Part shown: in pieces, positions 33,900 through 42,752 of the stretch
Layout of the letters: each line of letters opens with the position of its first letter
Numbering within the stretch: the first letter of the stretch is position 1
DNA from: Synergistaceae bacterium
GTDB lineage: Bacteria > Synergistota > Synergistia > Synergistales > Aminobacteriaceae
Assembly (NCBI GenBank): GCA_017451025.1
Contig: JAFSSM010000011.1
Span: forward strand, 1-64,000
Reading direction: 5' to 3'
DNA: 64,000 bases
Made by a program: the position numbers and the translations under genes
Notes under the pieces: generated by a model
What the model was told of the DNA's origin: nothing
The model's database searches: none
Seen by the model: only the letters and a program-made list of their open reading frames with translations

Positions 33900-35051
33900 A
33901 TGAATTACCGCGAACTTGGGGCAACCGGCCTCAAAGCCAGCGAAATAGCTTTAGGCTGTGAGGGCATGACCGAAGAAAATTACGGCATGTGCGCAAAACT
34001 CTTTGACTTGGCCGAACAGAAGGGCATCAACTACTTTGACCTGTATTCGCCGGACCCGGAATTGCGCTCGGCGATTGGGAGAGCACTTAAGGGCCGCAGG
34101 GAAAAATTCATCATTCAGTCTCACCTGTGCTCGGTGTGGCAGGACGGACAGTACAAACGCTCAAGGAATCTCGACGAGGTAATTTCCGCTTTCGAGGACT
34201 CGATGAGACTTCTGGACGTTGACTGCATTGACGTGGGAATGATTCACTATTGCGACGCGCTGAGTGATTGGGAGGACATAATCAGCAACGGCATTCTCGA
34301 TTATGCCCGCAAGCTGAAAGCCTCCGGAAAGATAAAGCATATCGGCTTGAGTTCGCACAACCCGCAGGTAGCGTTGAAGGCAGTGGAGAGCAAAAGTATC
34401 GAGGTGCTGATGTTCAGCGTGAACCCGTGCTATGACCTTCAGCCCGCAAGCGAGGACGTGGAAGACTTGTGGGCTGACGAGAACTATGCATCACACTTGA
34501 CGAACATGGACCCAGATCGCGAGAAGCTCTACGAGACCTGCCAGCGTATGGGCGTGGGAATTACGGTCATGAAGTGTTTCGGGGGCGGAGACCTGCTGAA
34601 CGCAGAACTATCACCAGCCGGAGCAGCACTCACCGTGAACCAGTGCATAGCCTACGCTCTCTCGCGTCCCGCAGTTGCGTGCGTTCTGTGCGGTGCGCAT
34701 TCAGTGAAACAGCTCGAGGCGTGCACGGCATATGAGGACGCTCCGGTGAGTGAGCGCGATTACGCACTGGCCTTAGCGTCTTTCCCAAAAATAAGCTGGG
34801 AAGGACATTGCATGTACTGTTCGCACTGCGGGCCGTGTCCGATGAAGATTGACATTGCCAGCGTAACGAAATTCCTGAACCTCGCCGAAGCAGGAAGCGG
34901 AAGTGTTCCTGAGACAGTGAGGGAGCATTACGCAGTTCTCGAACATCACGCAGGAGAATGCATCGGATGCGGAATGTGCGAGCGCCGCTGTCCGTTCGGA
35001 GTCAAAATCAGGAAGAACATGCAGAGGGCCAAGAATCTGTTCGGACTGTAA
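33900..35051 (+). CDS. Aldo/keto reductase with C-terminal 4Fe-4S ferredoxin domain
   Basis: A 383-residue protein: an aldo/keto-reductase barrel (about 1-290, start MNYRELGATGLKASEIALG) followed by an iron-sulfur part with CMYCSHCGPCP (about 303-313) and CIGCGMCERRCPF (about 356-368). Such fusions are common in anaerobes and probably pass electrons between ferredoxin and a carbonyl substrate or NAD(P)H. The usual catalytic Lys of the tetrad is not obvious (FIIQSHLC in place of a TK motif), so the barrel chemistry may differ. Likely regulated by the MerR gene upstream. Confidence 0.9.
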   Translation: MNYRELGATGLKASEIALGCEGMTEENYGMCAKLFDLAEQKGINYFDLYSPDPELRSAIGRALKGRREKFIIQSHLCSVWQDGQYKRSRNLDEVISAFEDSMRLLDVDCIDVGMIHYCDALSDWEDIISNGILDYARKLKASGKIKHIGLSSHNPQVALKAVESKSIEVLMFSVNPCYDLQPASEDVEDLWADENYASHLTNMDPDREKLYETCQRMGVGITVMKCFGGGDLLNAELSPAGAALTVNQCIAYALSRPAVACVLCGAHSVKQLEACTAYEDAPVSERDYALALASFPKISWEGHCMYCSHCGPCPMKIDIASVTKFLNLAEAGSGSVPETVREHYAVLEHHAGECIGCGMCERRCPFGVKIRKNMQRAKNLFGL

Positions 35052-35076
35052 AAATATTTGCCTTATCCGCCGAAAC
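35049..35076 (+). promoter_or_regulatory. Sigma-28-like flagellin promoter
   Basis: TAAA at 35049 and GCCGAAAC at 35069-35076 resemble the TAAA / GCCGATAA boxes of FliA-type promoters with 16 bases between. The -35 box overlaps the stop codon of the reductase gene. Transcription would start about 40 bases before the flagellin ATG. Confidence 0.5.
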
Positions 35077-35123
35077 TGATTAGAGATTCCTATATCTTTA
35101 AGCAGGAGGCGGATTTTTTTATC

Positions 35124-37682
35124 ATGATGATAGGAAGCATGAACACCATCAATATGACCTACAAGGCCCTGACTGCTACGAACAATGCACTCGAGAAAAC
35201 AGCGAGGGCATTATCGACCGGCCTCAAGGCAGCTCACGTGTCAGATGATGCTTCCGGCAGCGCAATAAGCACAAACATTTCTGCGCAGGTTGCCAGCGTG
35301 GACAGAGCTGTACGCAACGCTCAGGACGGAATTTCCCTGCTCCAGACAGCAGAGGGCGGGCTCAGCCAGATCAACGCGATGCTTCAGCGTATGCGCGAAC
35401 TTTCTGTGCAGGCGGCGAATGACACACTGACAGTTCAGGACAGAGGATATATCCAGATGGAGATCAACGAACTGCGGGCGAACATCAACAACGTTGCGAA
35501 CAACACGACGTTCAACAGCAAGAGGCTTCTGGACGGAAGTTCTGCGGCAACGTGGTCATCAGATAACGCGAACACTAAGCTGATTGCGGACGGAGCACTG
35601 ACCCAGATAGACCAGTTCGGGCAGAAAAAACACATGGAGGGGAATTACAGGATCGAGATCAAGGCGAAGGCCGGACAGGGTCAGGTTCAGAAGTCCTCAA
35701 TATTCACAATCGGCAAAATAGAGGACAAATCCGAATGGGACGGCTATGATTACGAGATCAATATTAACACCGGCCAAGATACCAGCACGGGCAAAACTTC
35801 CGGGATTGGCTGGGAATTCTATGATGGAGTCCTAACGATTACCAGAGGCGGCAGGTTCAGCATAGTCGGCGACACGACAGCAACTACTAACCGTGTTGTG
35901 ATTAAGGAAGGTGCGGACTCAAAAGTCAAACTGACGAACGTAAACATCACCCCGGATAATGGAAGCGCATTCCAGATTACCGGCTCAAACGTCAAAGTTT
36001 TCCTTGAGGGCGAAAATGTACTAACAGGCGGAGCCCCCGAACAGTCAGGGCTTGAAGTCAGGAACTCCCTCAACAACGGCCCTAAGGGTTCAGTTGAGAT
36101 TAACAGCATTGCGGGCTTCGGCAGCACTGAAGGCAAACTCACAGCCACAGGCGCAGGAGACGGAGCAGGCATCGGCGGATCATGCCATTTCCCGGAGGCA
36201 AATGTAGGCTACAGCGTCGGAGAAATAACCATCAACGGCGGAACTATTATTGCTAATGGGAGCTGGGCAGGAGCCGGCATCGGAGGAGGCGGCGAGTTTA
36301 TGCTTCATCCGGACGCGGAAGTAGGTCCTCACGTTCGCATAACCATCAACGGCGGCGACATCACGGCAACAGCAGGAGACAGGGGAGGAGCAGGAATAGG
36401 CAGCGGTACAGACTGCATCAATGATTCCAGAAGCGTGGACTTCATAACCATCAACGGCGGAAAAATCAAGGCAACTGCCTATGGTGGAGGAGCGGCAATC
36501 GGCGGCGGAAAAGATTCCAACAGCGGCGTAATCAGGATAAACCGGAACGCAGAGCTTGAACTCGAAGGCTGGATCGACGAGGAAAACGGACAGACCCAGC
36601 CCATAGGACGCGGCATGAACGGCGTTAGAACCGGCAAGGAGTACGACAATGTAACTTACACTTCAACGTCAACAGACCGTTATGCTACTCTGGAGGACAT
36701 ACCCGAGTTCTATAACTATGACGGCGTATTCCTCGTGAAAGAACCCCAGAAAATAACTATCTCTCAGGGCAACGGCAAAAGCACAGACGTTATCCTCTAC
36801 TCGAAGGACACTATCGAGGACGTAAGGCGCAAGTTCAACGACGCAATAGCTTTCGGTCTCGGGCAGTCAGCTTATGCCGATAACCTGGATGAGTTCGTCA
36901 GCTTTGTCTATCCTGGCGGGAATGACACTCAAGGTTCAGAGAGCGTAGAAGGTACATTTGTGGTACGTTCGGCTGTGGCCGGGAGCGCAGGGAAATTGAC
37001 GTTCGCATCGGAGAACCAGGACTTGATGAACACGTTCGGCTTCAACACTATTCAGGAAGCAGAGGACAACACATTTACGGCCTCAGTATACGATGCTCAC
37101 ACGGGGCGTGTCTTGGCCAGCAACATTGATACAGAAGGGAACACGATTAACGGAGTGCTCGGCGCAAACACCAGCATAGAGTTCGACTCGATGGCGAATG
37201 TTAAGGCATCGTGGGACGAAGGCAGCAAGCGCTATGTTCTGAGCAGTGAGGCAAAAGTATACACAACTACTCTTCACGTTCAGGACAGGAGCACGTCGTT
37301 CCAGATCGGGCAGGCCGAAGGTCAGGATATTTACCTGAACATTGGCGACATGAGATCTGAAGCACTTGGCATCGAAAAAGTAAACGTAATGACCCGCGAA
37401 AATGCATCGAAGTCGATTACGCTGCTTGATGCCGCAATCCACAAGGTAGGCGTTCAGCGTTCAAGGATAGGCGCGTACCAGAACGAGCTGGAGTACAATA
37501 TGAACAGCCTGACCCAGACGGGCCTGCACCTCCAGGAATCCGAGAGCAGGATTAAGGACGCAGATATGGCGAAGGAATACATGGAGTTCGTGAAGTTCCA
37601 GATACTCAACCAGACCGGGACATCCATGCTGTCAAATTCGAGCCAGAATGCCCGTTCAGTTATGAACATTCTCACGGTCTAG
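35124..37682 (+). CDS. Flagellin with beta-helix domain in the variable region
   Basis: A filament protein of 852 residues, much longer than the usual 270-500. The N-terminal D0/D1 part (MNTINMTYKALTATNN..., with LLQTAEGGLSQINAMLQRMRELSVQAAN) and the C-terminal D1/D0 part (NELEYNMNSLTQTG... SNSSQNARSVMNILTV) are complete and standard. Between them, about residues 230-490 repeat ITINGG and GAGIGGG-type turns, as in right-handed beta-helix proteins of the cell surface. A CAGGAGG site lies upstream; ATG 35124, 35127 or 35139 could each be used. No other flagellar genes are in the window. Confidence 0.9.
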   Translation: MMIGSMNTINMTYKALTATNNALEKTARALSTGLKAAHVSDDASGSAISTNISAQVASVDRAVRNAQDGISLLQTAEGGLSQINAMLQRMRELSVQAANDTLTVQDRGYIQMEINELRANINNVANNTTFNSKRLLDGSSAATWSSDNANTKLIADGALTQIDQFGQKKHMEGNYRIEIKAKAGQGQVQKSSIFTIGKIEDKSEWDGYDYEININTGQDTSTGKTSGIGWEFYDGVLTITRGGRFSIVGDTTATTNRVVIKEGADSKVKLTNVNITPDNGSAFQITGSNVKVFLEGENVLTGGAPEQSGLEVRNSLNNGPKGSVEINSIAGFGSTEGKLTATGAGDGAGIGGSCHFPEANVGYSVGEITINGGTIIANGSWAGAGIGGGGEFMLHPDAEVGPHVRITINGGDITATAGDRGGAGIGSGTDCINDSRSVDFITINGGKIKATAYGGGAAIGGGKDSNSGVIRINRNAELELEGWIDEENGQTQPIGRGMNGVRTGKEYDNVTYTSTSTDRYATLEDIPEFYNYDGVFLVKEPQKITISQGNGKSTDVILYSKDTIEDVRRKFNDAIAFGLGQSAYADNLDEFVSFVYPGGNDTQGSESVEGTFVVRSAVAGSAGKLTFASENQDLMNTFGFNTIQEAEDNTFTASVYDAHTGRVLASNIDTEGNTINGVLGANTSIEFDSMANVKASWDEGSKRYVLSSEAKVYTTTLHVQDRSTSFQIGQAEGQDIYLNIGDMRSEALGIEKVNVMTRENASKSITLLDAAIHKVGVQRSRIGAYQNELEYNMNSLTQTGLHLQESESRIKDADMAKEYMEFVKFQILNQTGTSMLSNSSQNARSVMNILTV

Positions 37683-37691
37683 AATAAAACA

Positions 37692-37721
37692 ATCCCCCCG
37701 AAGTCTGGGGGGGTATTTTTT
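37692..37721. terminator. Bidirectional terminator between flagellin and hemB
   Basis: TCCCCCC and GGGGGGG pair around GAAGTCT and are followed by TATTTTTT; the minus-strand side serves hemB. Confidence 0.85.
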
Positions 37722-38682
37722 ATGCCAGCCACTCCGCAATTTCCGGAGCGTGGTACGTTATGATGATATCCGCTCCTGCCCGCGCAATCGATGTTACGGC
37801 CTCGAGCACAACGCGTTTCTCGTCGAGCCATCCGTTCGCGCACGCCGCCTTAATCATAGAGTACTCTCCGCTCACGCAGTATGAACCCACAGGAACATTT
37901 ACGGATTCCTTCACGGTTTTAAGCACGTCCAGATACGGCAGGCCGGGCTTCACCATAATCATATCCGCACCCTCATGAACATCAAGCAGTGCCTCTTTAA
38001 CCGCTTCCCTTACGTTGCGCGGATCCATCTGGTAGCTTTTCCTGTCGCCGAACGCAGGAGCAGAACCAGCCGCCTCACGGAACGGCCCGTAGAACGCGCT
38101 TGCGTACTTCACAGCATACGAGAATATCAGCGTGTTGTGCAGGCCGTTTTCGTCCAGAACAGTACGTATTGCTCCGGTATGTCCGTCCATCATGTCCGAC
38201 GGAGCAACTATATCCGCACCCGCACGCGCCTGCGATACTGCAGTTTTAGCGAGAAGCTCAAGCGTTGCGTCATTGTCCACGTAATCACCCTTAAGGACTC
38301 CGCAGTGTCCGTGTGAAGTGTACTCGCACATGCACACATCCCCGATAACCGTAAGCTCCGGAAATTCGCGCTTGGCCGTCCTGATTGCCTGCTGAATCAC
38401 TCCGTCGTCATCGTAGGCTGAACTTCCACACTCGTCCTTGTGCCCGGGTATACCGAAGAATAACACAGCACCTATCTTCGCTCTCACCGCACGCTCAAGT
38501 ATACGCGGCAAAGTGTCAGGACTATAACGCTTCTGTCCGGGCATCGCCGGAATGTCCTCAATAATATTATGCCCCTCGCGTATGAACACAGGGTACACGA
38601 ACATTGAGGGGGATAACCTGGTCTCGCTGACCATATCCCTGATTGCCTGTGTCAACCTTAATCTTCTAGGCCTGATAATCAT
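37720..38682 (-). CDS. hemB: Porphobilinogen synthase (delta-aminolevulinate dehydratase)
   Basis: Condenses two 5-aminolevulinate molecules to porphobilinogen in tetrapyrrole synthesis. The 320-residue chain has the zinc-type Cys triad Cys117, Cys119 and Cys127 (DVCMCEYTSHGHC) and both active-site lysines, Lys192 (SYAVKYASAFYGPF) and Lys245 (MVKPGLPY). The start overlaps the epimerase gene by 17 bases, so it is the last gene of the greA-epimerase-hemB operon. No other heme or cobamide gene is nearby. Confidence 0.96.
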   Translation of the reverse strand: MIIRPRRLRLTQAIRDMVSETRLSPSMFVYPVFIREGHNIIEDIPAMPGQKRYSPDTLPRILERAVRAKIGAVLFFGIPGHKDECGSSAYDDDGVIQQAIRTAKREFPELTVIGDVCMCEYTSHGHCGVLKGDYVDNDATLELLAKTAVSQARAGADIVAPSDMMDGHTGAIRTVLDENGLHNTLIFSYAVKYASAFYGPFREAAGSAPAFGDRKSYQMDPRNVREAVKEALLDVHEGADMIMVKPGLPYLDVLKTVKESVNVPVGSYCVSGEYSMIKAACANGWLDEKRVVLEAVTSIARAGADIIITYHAPEIAEWLA

Positions 38683-39658
38683 TCAGAATCCTTAAGCCCT
38701 CCTCAAGATATACCGCAGGACAAAATTCCAAAATATCCTGCGCAAGCTGTATTGATGCCGAAGAATGAAGTATATCTCCTTCTCTGGGAGCTTCGTTGAT
38801 GCACCGTGCCTCAGTTCCTGGCGCAAACACAGCGTATATTTTCTCCAGAAGCTCATTCAGGCTCGTGCGAACCCCGCACCCTATATTAAAAACTCTTCCT
38901 GATGCTTCAGGAGCAGCCGCCGCAAGAATATTCGCCTTCACGACGTTCTGAACTGAGCAGAAATCACGCGTCTGTTCTCCTGTGCCGTAAATCACCGGAA
39001 TTTCTCCGCTCCTCACTGCCTCAATCCATCTGGGTATAACCGCCGCGTATGCACCGTTGGGGTCCTGGCGCGGGCCGAAAACGTTGAAGTAGCGAAGTCC
39101 TGTGCACTCAAGGCCGTAGACACGCGTGAAGAACTCCGCGTAAATTTCGTTGATGTATTTTGTGGATGCGTAGGGCGATAGCGATTTTCCCGTTATGCCC
39201 TCAACTTTCGGCATGGTCTCATCATCACCGTAGACTGCGCTCGATGAAGCATATACCACACGTTTCACCCCTGCCTCGCGCGAAGCCTGAAGCACATTCA
39301 CGAAACCGGAAACGTTGACCTCGTTGTAGCGCACAGGGTCAGCCAGCGACTCCGGAACCGACGCAAGAGCTGCATGGTGCAGGACGTAATCGCAATCCCT
39401 CACGGCTTCCCTGCAAGCCTCGATGTCCGTGATGCTCTCGTCCAAGAATCTGAACGTGCCGGCACCGCCCGAAGCATTCAGTGCAGAATTGACGTTTGAG
39501 ATGTGCCCTCTGCTCATGTCATCCAGCCCGGTAACTTCCTGCCCGACCGACAGGAGAGCTTCTGTGAGGTGCGAGCCGATAAAGCCGGCACAGCCCGTAA
39601 TCAGCCAGCGATGCCGACCCTCAACGAGTCCCGCCAGAATTTCAGGGTAACACGTCAT
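38666..39658 (-). CDS. NAD-dependent sugar epimerase, UDP-GlcNAc 4-epimerase type
   Basis: A short-chain dehydrogenase-type epimerase of 330 residues. Glycine motif TGCAGFIGSH (21-30), catalytic Ser-Ser-x-x-Tyr region (YASSSAVYGD) and YASTK (Tyr-x-x-x-Lys). The sequence follows WbpP-type UDP-GlcNAc/GalNAc 4-epimerases closely, for example the extended N-terminus before the Rossmann fold and LRYFNVFGPRQDPNGAYAAVIP. It would supply GalNAc units for surface glycans. Overlaps greA by four bases (ATGA) and hemB by 17. Plain UDP-glucose 4-epimerase is the alternative. Confidence 0.88.
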   Translation of the reverse strand: MTCYPEILAGLVEGRHRWLITGCAGFIGSHLTEALLSVGQEVTGLDDMSRGHISNVNSALNASGGAGTFRFLDESITDIEACREAVRDCDYVLHHAALASVPESLADPVRYNEVNVSGFVNVLQASREAGVKRVVYASSSAVYGDDETMPKVEGITGKSLSPYASTKYINEIYAEFFTRVYGLECTGLRYFNVFGPRQDPNGAYAAVIPRWIEAVRSGEIPVIYGTGEQTRDFCSVQNVVKANILAAAAPEASGRVFNIGCGVRTSLNELLEKIYAVFAPGTEARCINEAPREGDILHSSASIQLAQDILEFCPAVYLEEGLRILNDYQA

Positions 39659-40152
39659 TTCGCGATTGAGAGAATGCGGAGTCTCCGCGTGCCTCTGGGA
39701 ATCTTCACGAGCACTTCGTCGCCCACAAGATGACCGCTTATCGTCTGGCCGACAGGACTCTTCTGGGAGATTCTCTGCACTCCGTCAGAAGAGATCGCCG
39801 CTCCCGAAAGTTCTTCGGAACCTACAAGGTCATACGTGAAAGTTTTTCCGTCCCTGTCCAAGTCCTCGAGCGTAATTCTGAGGCCGACTCCTGCTCTGGT
39901 CGTGTCCAGCTTCTCGTCGTCAATTACGGTTACTTTGCTCAAGATTGACTCGAGGTCTAGTATTCTGTCCTCGAGCTTGGCCTGTTCTTCTTTGGCGGCG
40001 GCGTATTCCGCGTTCTCGCTCAAGTCTCCGAAAGCACGGGCCTCCTCAAGCTGTCTGGCTATCTCCTGGCGCTTCACTGTGCGCAGGTTCGTCAATTCCT
40101 CGCTGAGACGTTCGTAGCCGCTTCTGGTCATTTCGTTTTTCTTGACCGGCAA
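39655..40152 (-). CDS. greA: Transcription elongation factor GreA
   Basis: Rescues backtracked RNA polymerase by stimulating transcript cleavage. The coiled coil (about 10-80) holds the tip acidic motif ARAFGDLSENAEYAAAKE with the conserved Asp and Glu, and the C-terminal FKBP-like domain ends in PRGTRRLRILSIAK. TTG 40152 is preferred as start because AAGGTG lies eight bases before it and gives the usual short N-terminus (165 residues); ATG 40131 would cut into the first strand, and the upstream frame to 40206 would add 18 residues with no match. Confidence 0.93.
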   Translation of the reverse strand: MPVKKNEMTRSGYERLSEELTNLRTVKRQEIARQLEEARAFGDLSENAEYAAAKEEQAKLEDRILDLESILSKVTVIDDEKLDTTRAGVGLRITLEDLDRDGKTFTYDLVGSEELSGAAISSDGVQRISQKSPVGQTISGHLVGDEVLVKIPRGTRRLRILSIAK

Positions 40153-40233
40153 AATATCTTCACCTTCAATGTGTAAAATTTGTGCATGTAGTATTATATA
40201 TCGCAATCACACATTGAAAGGAAGTTATGCATT

Positions 40234-40947
40234 ATGCCGCAGTTCGAGAATTATGCTCCGTACTCCACAGGCTTTGACACTACCGAAGCTGTCAATGCCC
40301 TCTTCAGAAAAGTCTACCAGTTTATGGCTATAGGACTGATCCTCACAGCATTAGCCGCCTATTTCACAGCGTCAAGTGCTTTCATGATTAACATGCTCTA
40401 CACTTCACGGGCACCTATGCTGATAATCGCAGTCGCAGAGATAGGGTTAGTTATATGGCTTGGCGCGGGCATCAACAAGTTATCGCCGGAAGGAGCCCGC
40501 AACATTTTCTTCGTGTACAGCATCCTCAACGGAATATTATGCTCGTCGGTCCTGCTGGTCTACACCGGCGAATCGGTGTCGAAGGCGTTTTTGTCGACAG
40601 CCGGAATGTTCGGGGCAATGAGCATCTACGGTCTTTACACGAAGCGCGATCTAACCGGAATGGGAGGATTCTTGAGGATGGGACTCTTCGGGCTGATTAT
40701 AGCTATGGTGATTAATCTGTTTATGGGTTCATCGACGATGGAGCTGTACATCAGCATTTTCGGGATAATAATTTTCATGGGGCTGACTGCCTACGACACG
40801 GCCAAGATTAAGGCAATCGCAGACAGTTATGGAAATGATGAGGCCATGACCGGGAAAATAGCAGTGCTCGGTGCGCTGAGCCTGTACTTGGACTTCGTGA
40901 ACATCTTCCTGTATTTGCTTCGTATGTTCGGAAAACACAGGGACTAG
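40234..40947 (+). CDS. Bax inhibitor-1 family membrane protein
   Basis: A 237-residue inner-membrane protein with seven predicted hydrophobic helices. Typical BI-1 features include the start ...TTEAVNALFRKVYQFMAIGLILTALAAY, the middle FVYSILNGILCSSVLLVY, and YDTAKIKAI with the acidic residue of the proposed pH-sensitive pore, plus LYLDFVNIFLYLLRMFG at the end. Relatives act as calcium-leak channels or interact with FtsH (YccA). AAAGGAAG precedes the ATG. Divergent from greA, and followed by a terminator. Confidence 0.92.
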   Translation: MPQFENYAPYSTGFDTTEAVNALFRKVYQFMAIGLILTALAAYFTASSAFMINMLYTSRAPMLIIAVAEIGLVIWLGAGINKLSPEGARNIFFVYSILNGILCSSVLLVYTGESVSKAFLSTAGMFGAMSIYGLYTKRDLTGMGGFLRMGLFGLIIAMVINLFMGSSTMELYISIFGIIIFMGLTAYDTAKIKAIADSYGNDEAMTGKIAVLGALSLYLDFVNIFLYLLRMFGKHRD

Positions 40948-40952
40948 CCCGC

Positions 40953-40996
40953 AAAAAAAGTCCCCCTTCTATTTCGAGAGGGGGGCTTGTTTGTTT
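40953..40996. terminator. Terminator after the BI-1 gene (bidirectional)
   Basis: AGTCCCCCT and AGGGGGGCT pair around a loop of 11 bases, with an A-run before and TTGTTTGTTT after. Confidence 0.85.
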
Positions 40997-41058
40997 CAGT
41001 TGTCATGCGCAATCATGTGGTGTTTTTGTAGTTGTAAAAGTAGTTGAAAAAAGTGCTG

Positions 41059-42111
41059 TTATTTGCGTCCGGCGACCCAGTGAAGACCCCAGTTGTAATA
41101 TCTATCCATCTGTTCGTGCCCGTCAAAAAATTTCACCAGTTTTTCCACACTGAGAGCTGAATCGTTCACGTTCTCCAGCATAACGAGAGCGCACATCCTA
41201 TCGCGTGTGTCGTACTCGTCCATCCTGACGATAACGTCCCTGTTGCCCGGGCACTTCACCGTAACGATTCCGTCAGCCTCCCGCCAGTTCGCAATGCCCT
41301 CGTAGATGAACGTGTACACTAAGATTCGCCGGAACATGTATATCTTCCTGCCGTTGACCCTGAGATTCTCGCCGCCCTCAACGCTTCCGGTCCTGTCGTC
41401 GCCGTCGAGCGCAACATACGGAGAATTATTCAGGCTCCCGAAATGTTTTCCGAGTGCCTGCACAGAACCTTTAGTGCCGTCCTTCAGGTCGAACAGACAG
41501 CCCAAATCGAGGTCTATTGCCCCGGATTTGCCGCCGAACAGCCCGCCCAAAAATCCCGGCTTGCTCTGTCCTTTGTGCCAGTTGAGATTGATGATTATCT
41601 CTCCTGAACCGGAAGGCTTCTCCAGATTAACCTTCTGGCCCTTGCGCAGCTCTACGGGCCTTGAGCTTGATGGTGCTGGCGGCACCGAAGCTCCGTACTG
41701 CCTCATCAGTTCGCCGAGTCCTTCGTTGAAACCTGCTGCTGTTGCGGCAAAACGCCATTCACCATTTTTGCGGTACATCTCCGCCACAACTACAGCCCGC
41801 TCCTGCGAAAAATCTGCTCCCGAAAGCTGAAGGGTCATTGCGTCGTTCACAGAGAGTGCCAGCGACGATATATCCCGCATTGTGCCGGAACTCAGGATGT
41901 TTACGGTGAAGAGAACATGTGCTGTCGATGCCGGAAAGTCCGTGAGCGTGAAGGTCATGCTGTGTTCTGAGGCTGTCCCAGAATCATCCACAAGCCAGCA
42001 CTTGCACTCGTAACTGCCTGAGCCTGATACGGACATAGTTACAGTTACGGGTCTGGATATATCAACAAAATCCTTGAGCTTTGTGCGAAAACCCTTCTCG
42101 AGCTGCATCAT
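41059..42111 (-). CDS. TerD/TerA-family stress protein
   Basis: A 350-residue cytoplasmic protein of the tellurium-resistance family. The first half is a TerD-like beta-sandwich ([47 protein letters not shown]), and the second half (from about 165, [13 protein letters not shown]... [10 protein letters not shown]) is the TerA-like domain. These proteins bind calcium and take part in stress or phage-defence complexes. The ATG overlaps the stop of terD (ATGATG). Longer frames upstream lie within terD. Confidence 0.87.
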   Translation of the reverse strand: MMQLEKGFRTKLKDFVDISRPVTVTMSVSGSGSYECKCWLVDDSGTASEHSMTFTLTDFPASTAHVLFTVNILSSGTMRDISSLALSVNDAMTLQLSGADFSQERAVVVAEMYRKNGEWRFAATAAGFNEGLGELMRQYGASVPPAPSSSRPVELRKGQKVNLEKPSGSGEIIINLNWHKGQSKPGFLGGLFGGKSGAIDLDLGCLFDLKDGTKGSVQALGKHFGSLNNSPYVALDGDDRTGSVEGGENLRVNGRKIYMFRRILVYTFIYEGIANWREADGIVTVKCPGNRDVIVRMDEYDTRDRMCALVMLENVNDSALSVEKLVKFFDGHEQMDRYYNWGLHWVAGRK

Positions 42112-42686
42112 ACATTCACACCAAAGTTCAGGCACAGCGCACGAAGTCCTCCTTTGAAGCCGGAACCAATTGCGTTGAACTTCCACTCGCCATTATGACG
42201 GTAAATCTCTCCTACAACTACCGCAGTCTCAACCGAAAAGTCCTCGCCCAAATCGTAGTGTATAAGCTCCTGGTGAGTAACATCGTCCACAATTCGGATG
42301 TATGCGTTGCTGACCTGCCCGAAGTTCTGTCTGCGCGTCTCCGCGTCGTAGATAGTTACGGTGAAGGCCACCTTATCGACGCTCGCCGGAAGTTTCTTCA
42401 GGTCAACGCGGATTACTTCGTCGTCGCCGTCGCCCGCACCAGTAAGGTTGTCGCCGGTGTGCTCAACTGCTCCTGAGGAGTGCTTCAGGTTGTGGTAGAA
42501 GATGAAGTCCGAATCGCTGGCTACTTTTCCGTTTGAACCAACGAGGAAGGCTGAAGCATCTAGGTCAAAATCATAGCCGCCGTCGTATTTCTTCACGTCC
42601 CAGCCGAGTCCCACGAGTATCCTCGAGAGATTCGGGTTGCCCTTTGTGAGGTCTGTTTTCTGTCCCTTAACCAGATTAATAGGCAT
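42108..42686 (-). CDS. terD: TerD family protein
   Basis: A 192-residue TerD/TerE protein. Start [18 protein letters not shown]; the calcium-binding signature region appears as [12 protein letters not shown] and [19 protein letters not shown], and the end has [29 protein letters not shown] precedes the ATG. With the downstream TerA-like gene it makes a two-gene ter set; terB, terC and terZ are not in the window, so tellurite resistance itself is uncertain. Confidence 0.92.
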   Translation of the reverse strand: MPINLVKGQKTDLTKGNPNLSRILVGLGWDVKKYDGGYDFDLDASAFLVGSNGKVASDSDFIFYHNLKHSSGAVEHTGDNLTGAGDGDDEVIRVDLKKLPASVDKVAFTVTIYDAETRRQNFGQVSNAYIRIVDDVTHQELIHYDLGEDFSVETAVVVGEIYRHNGEWKFNAIGSGFKGGLRALCLNFGVNV

Positions 42687-42752
42687 GAATAATCCTCCTC
42701 AATGTTAAAATCTTTACGTTACGCACATTATAGCAACAGGGGTGATTATTTC

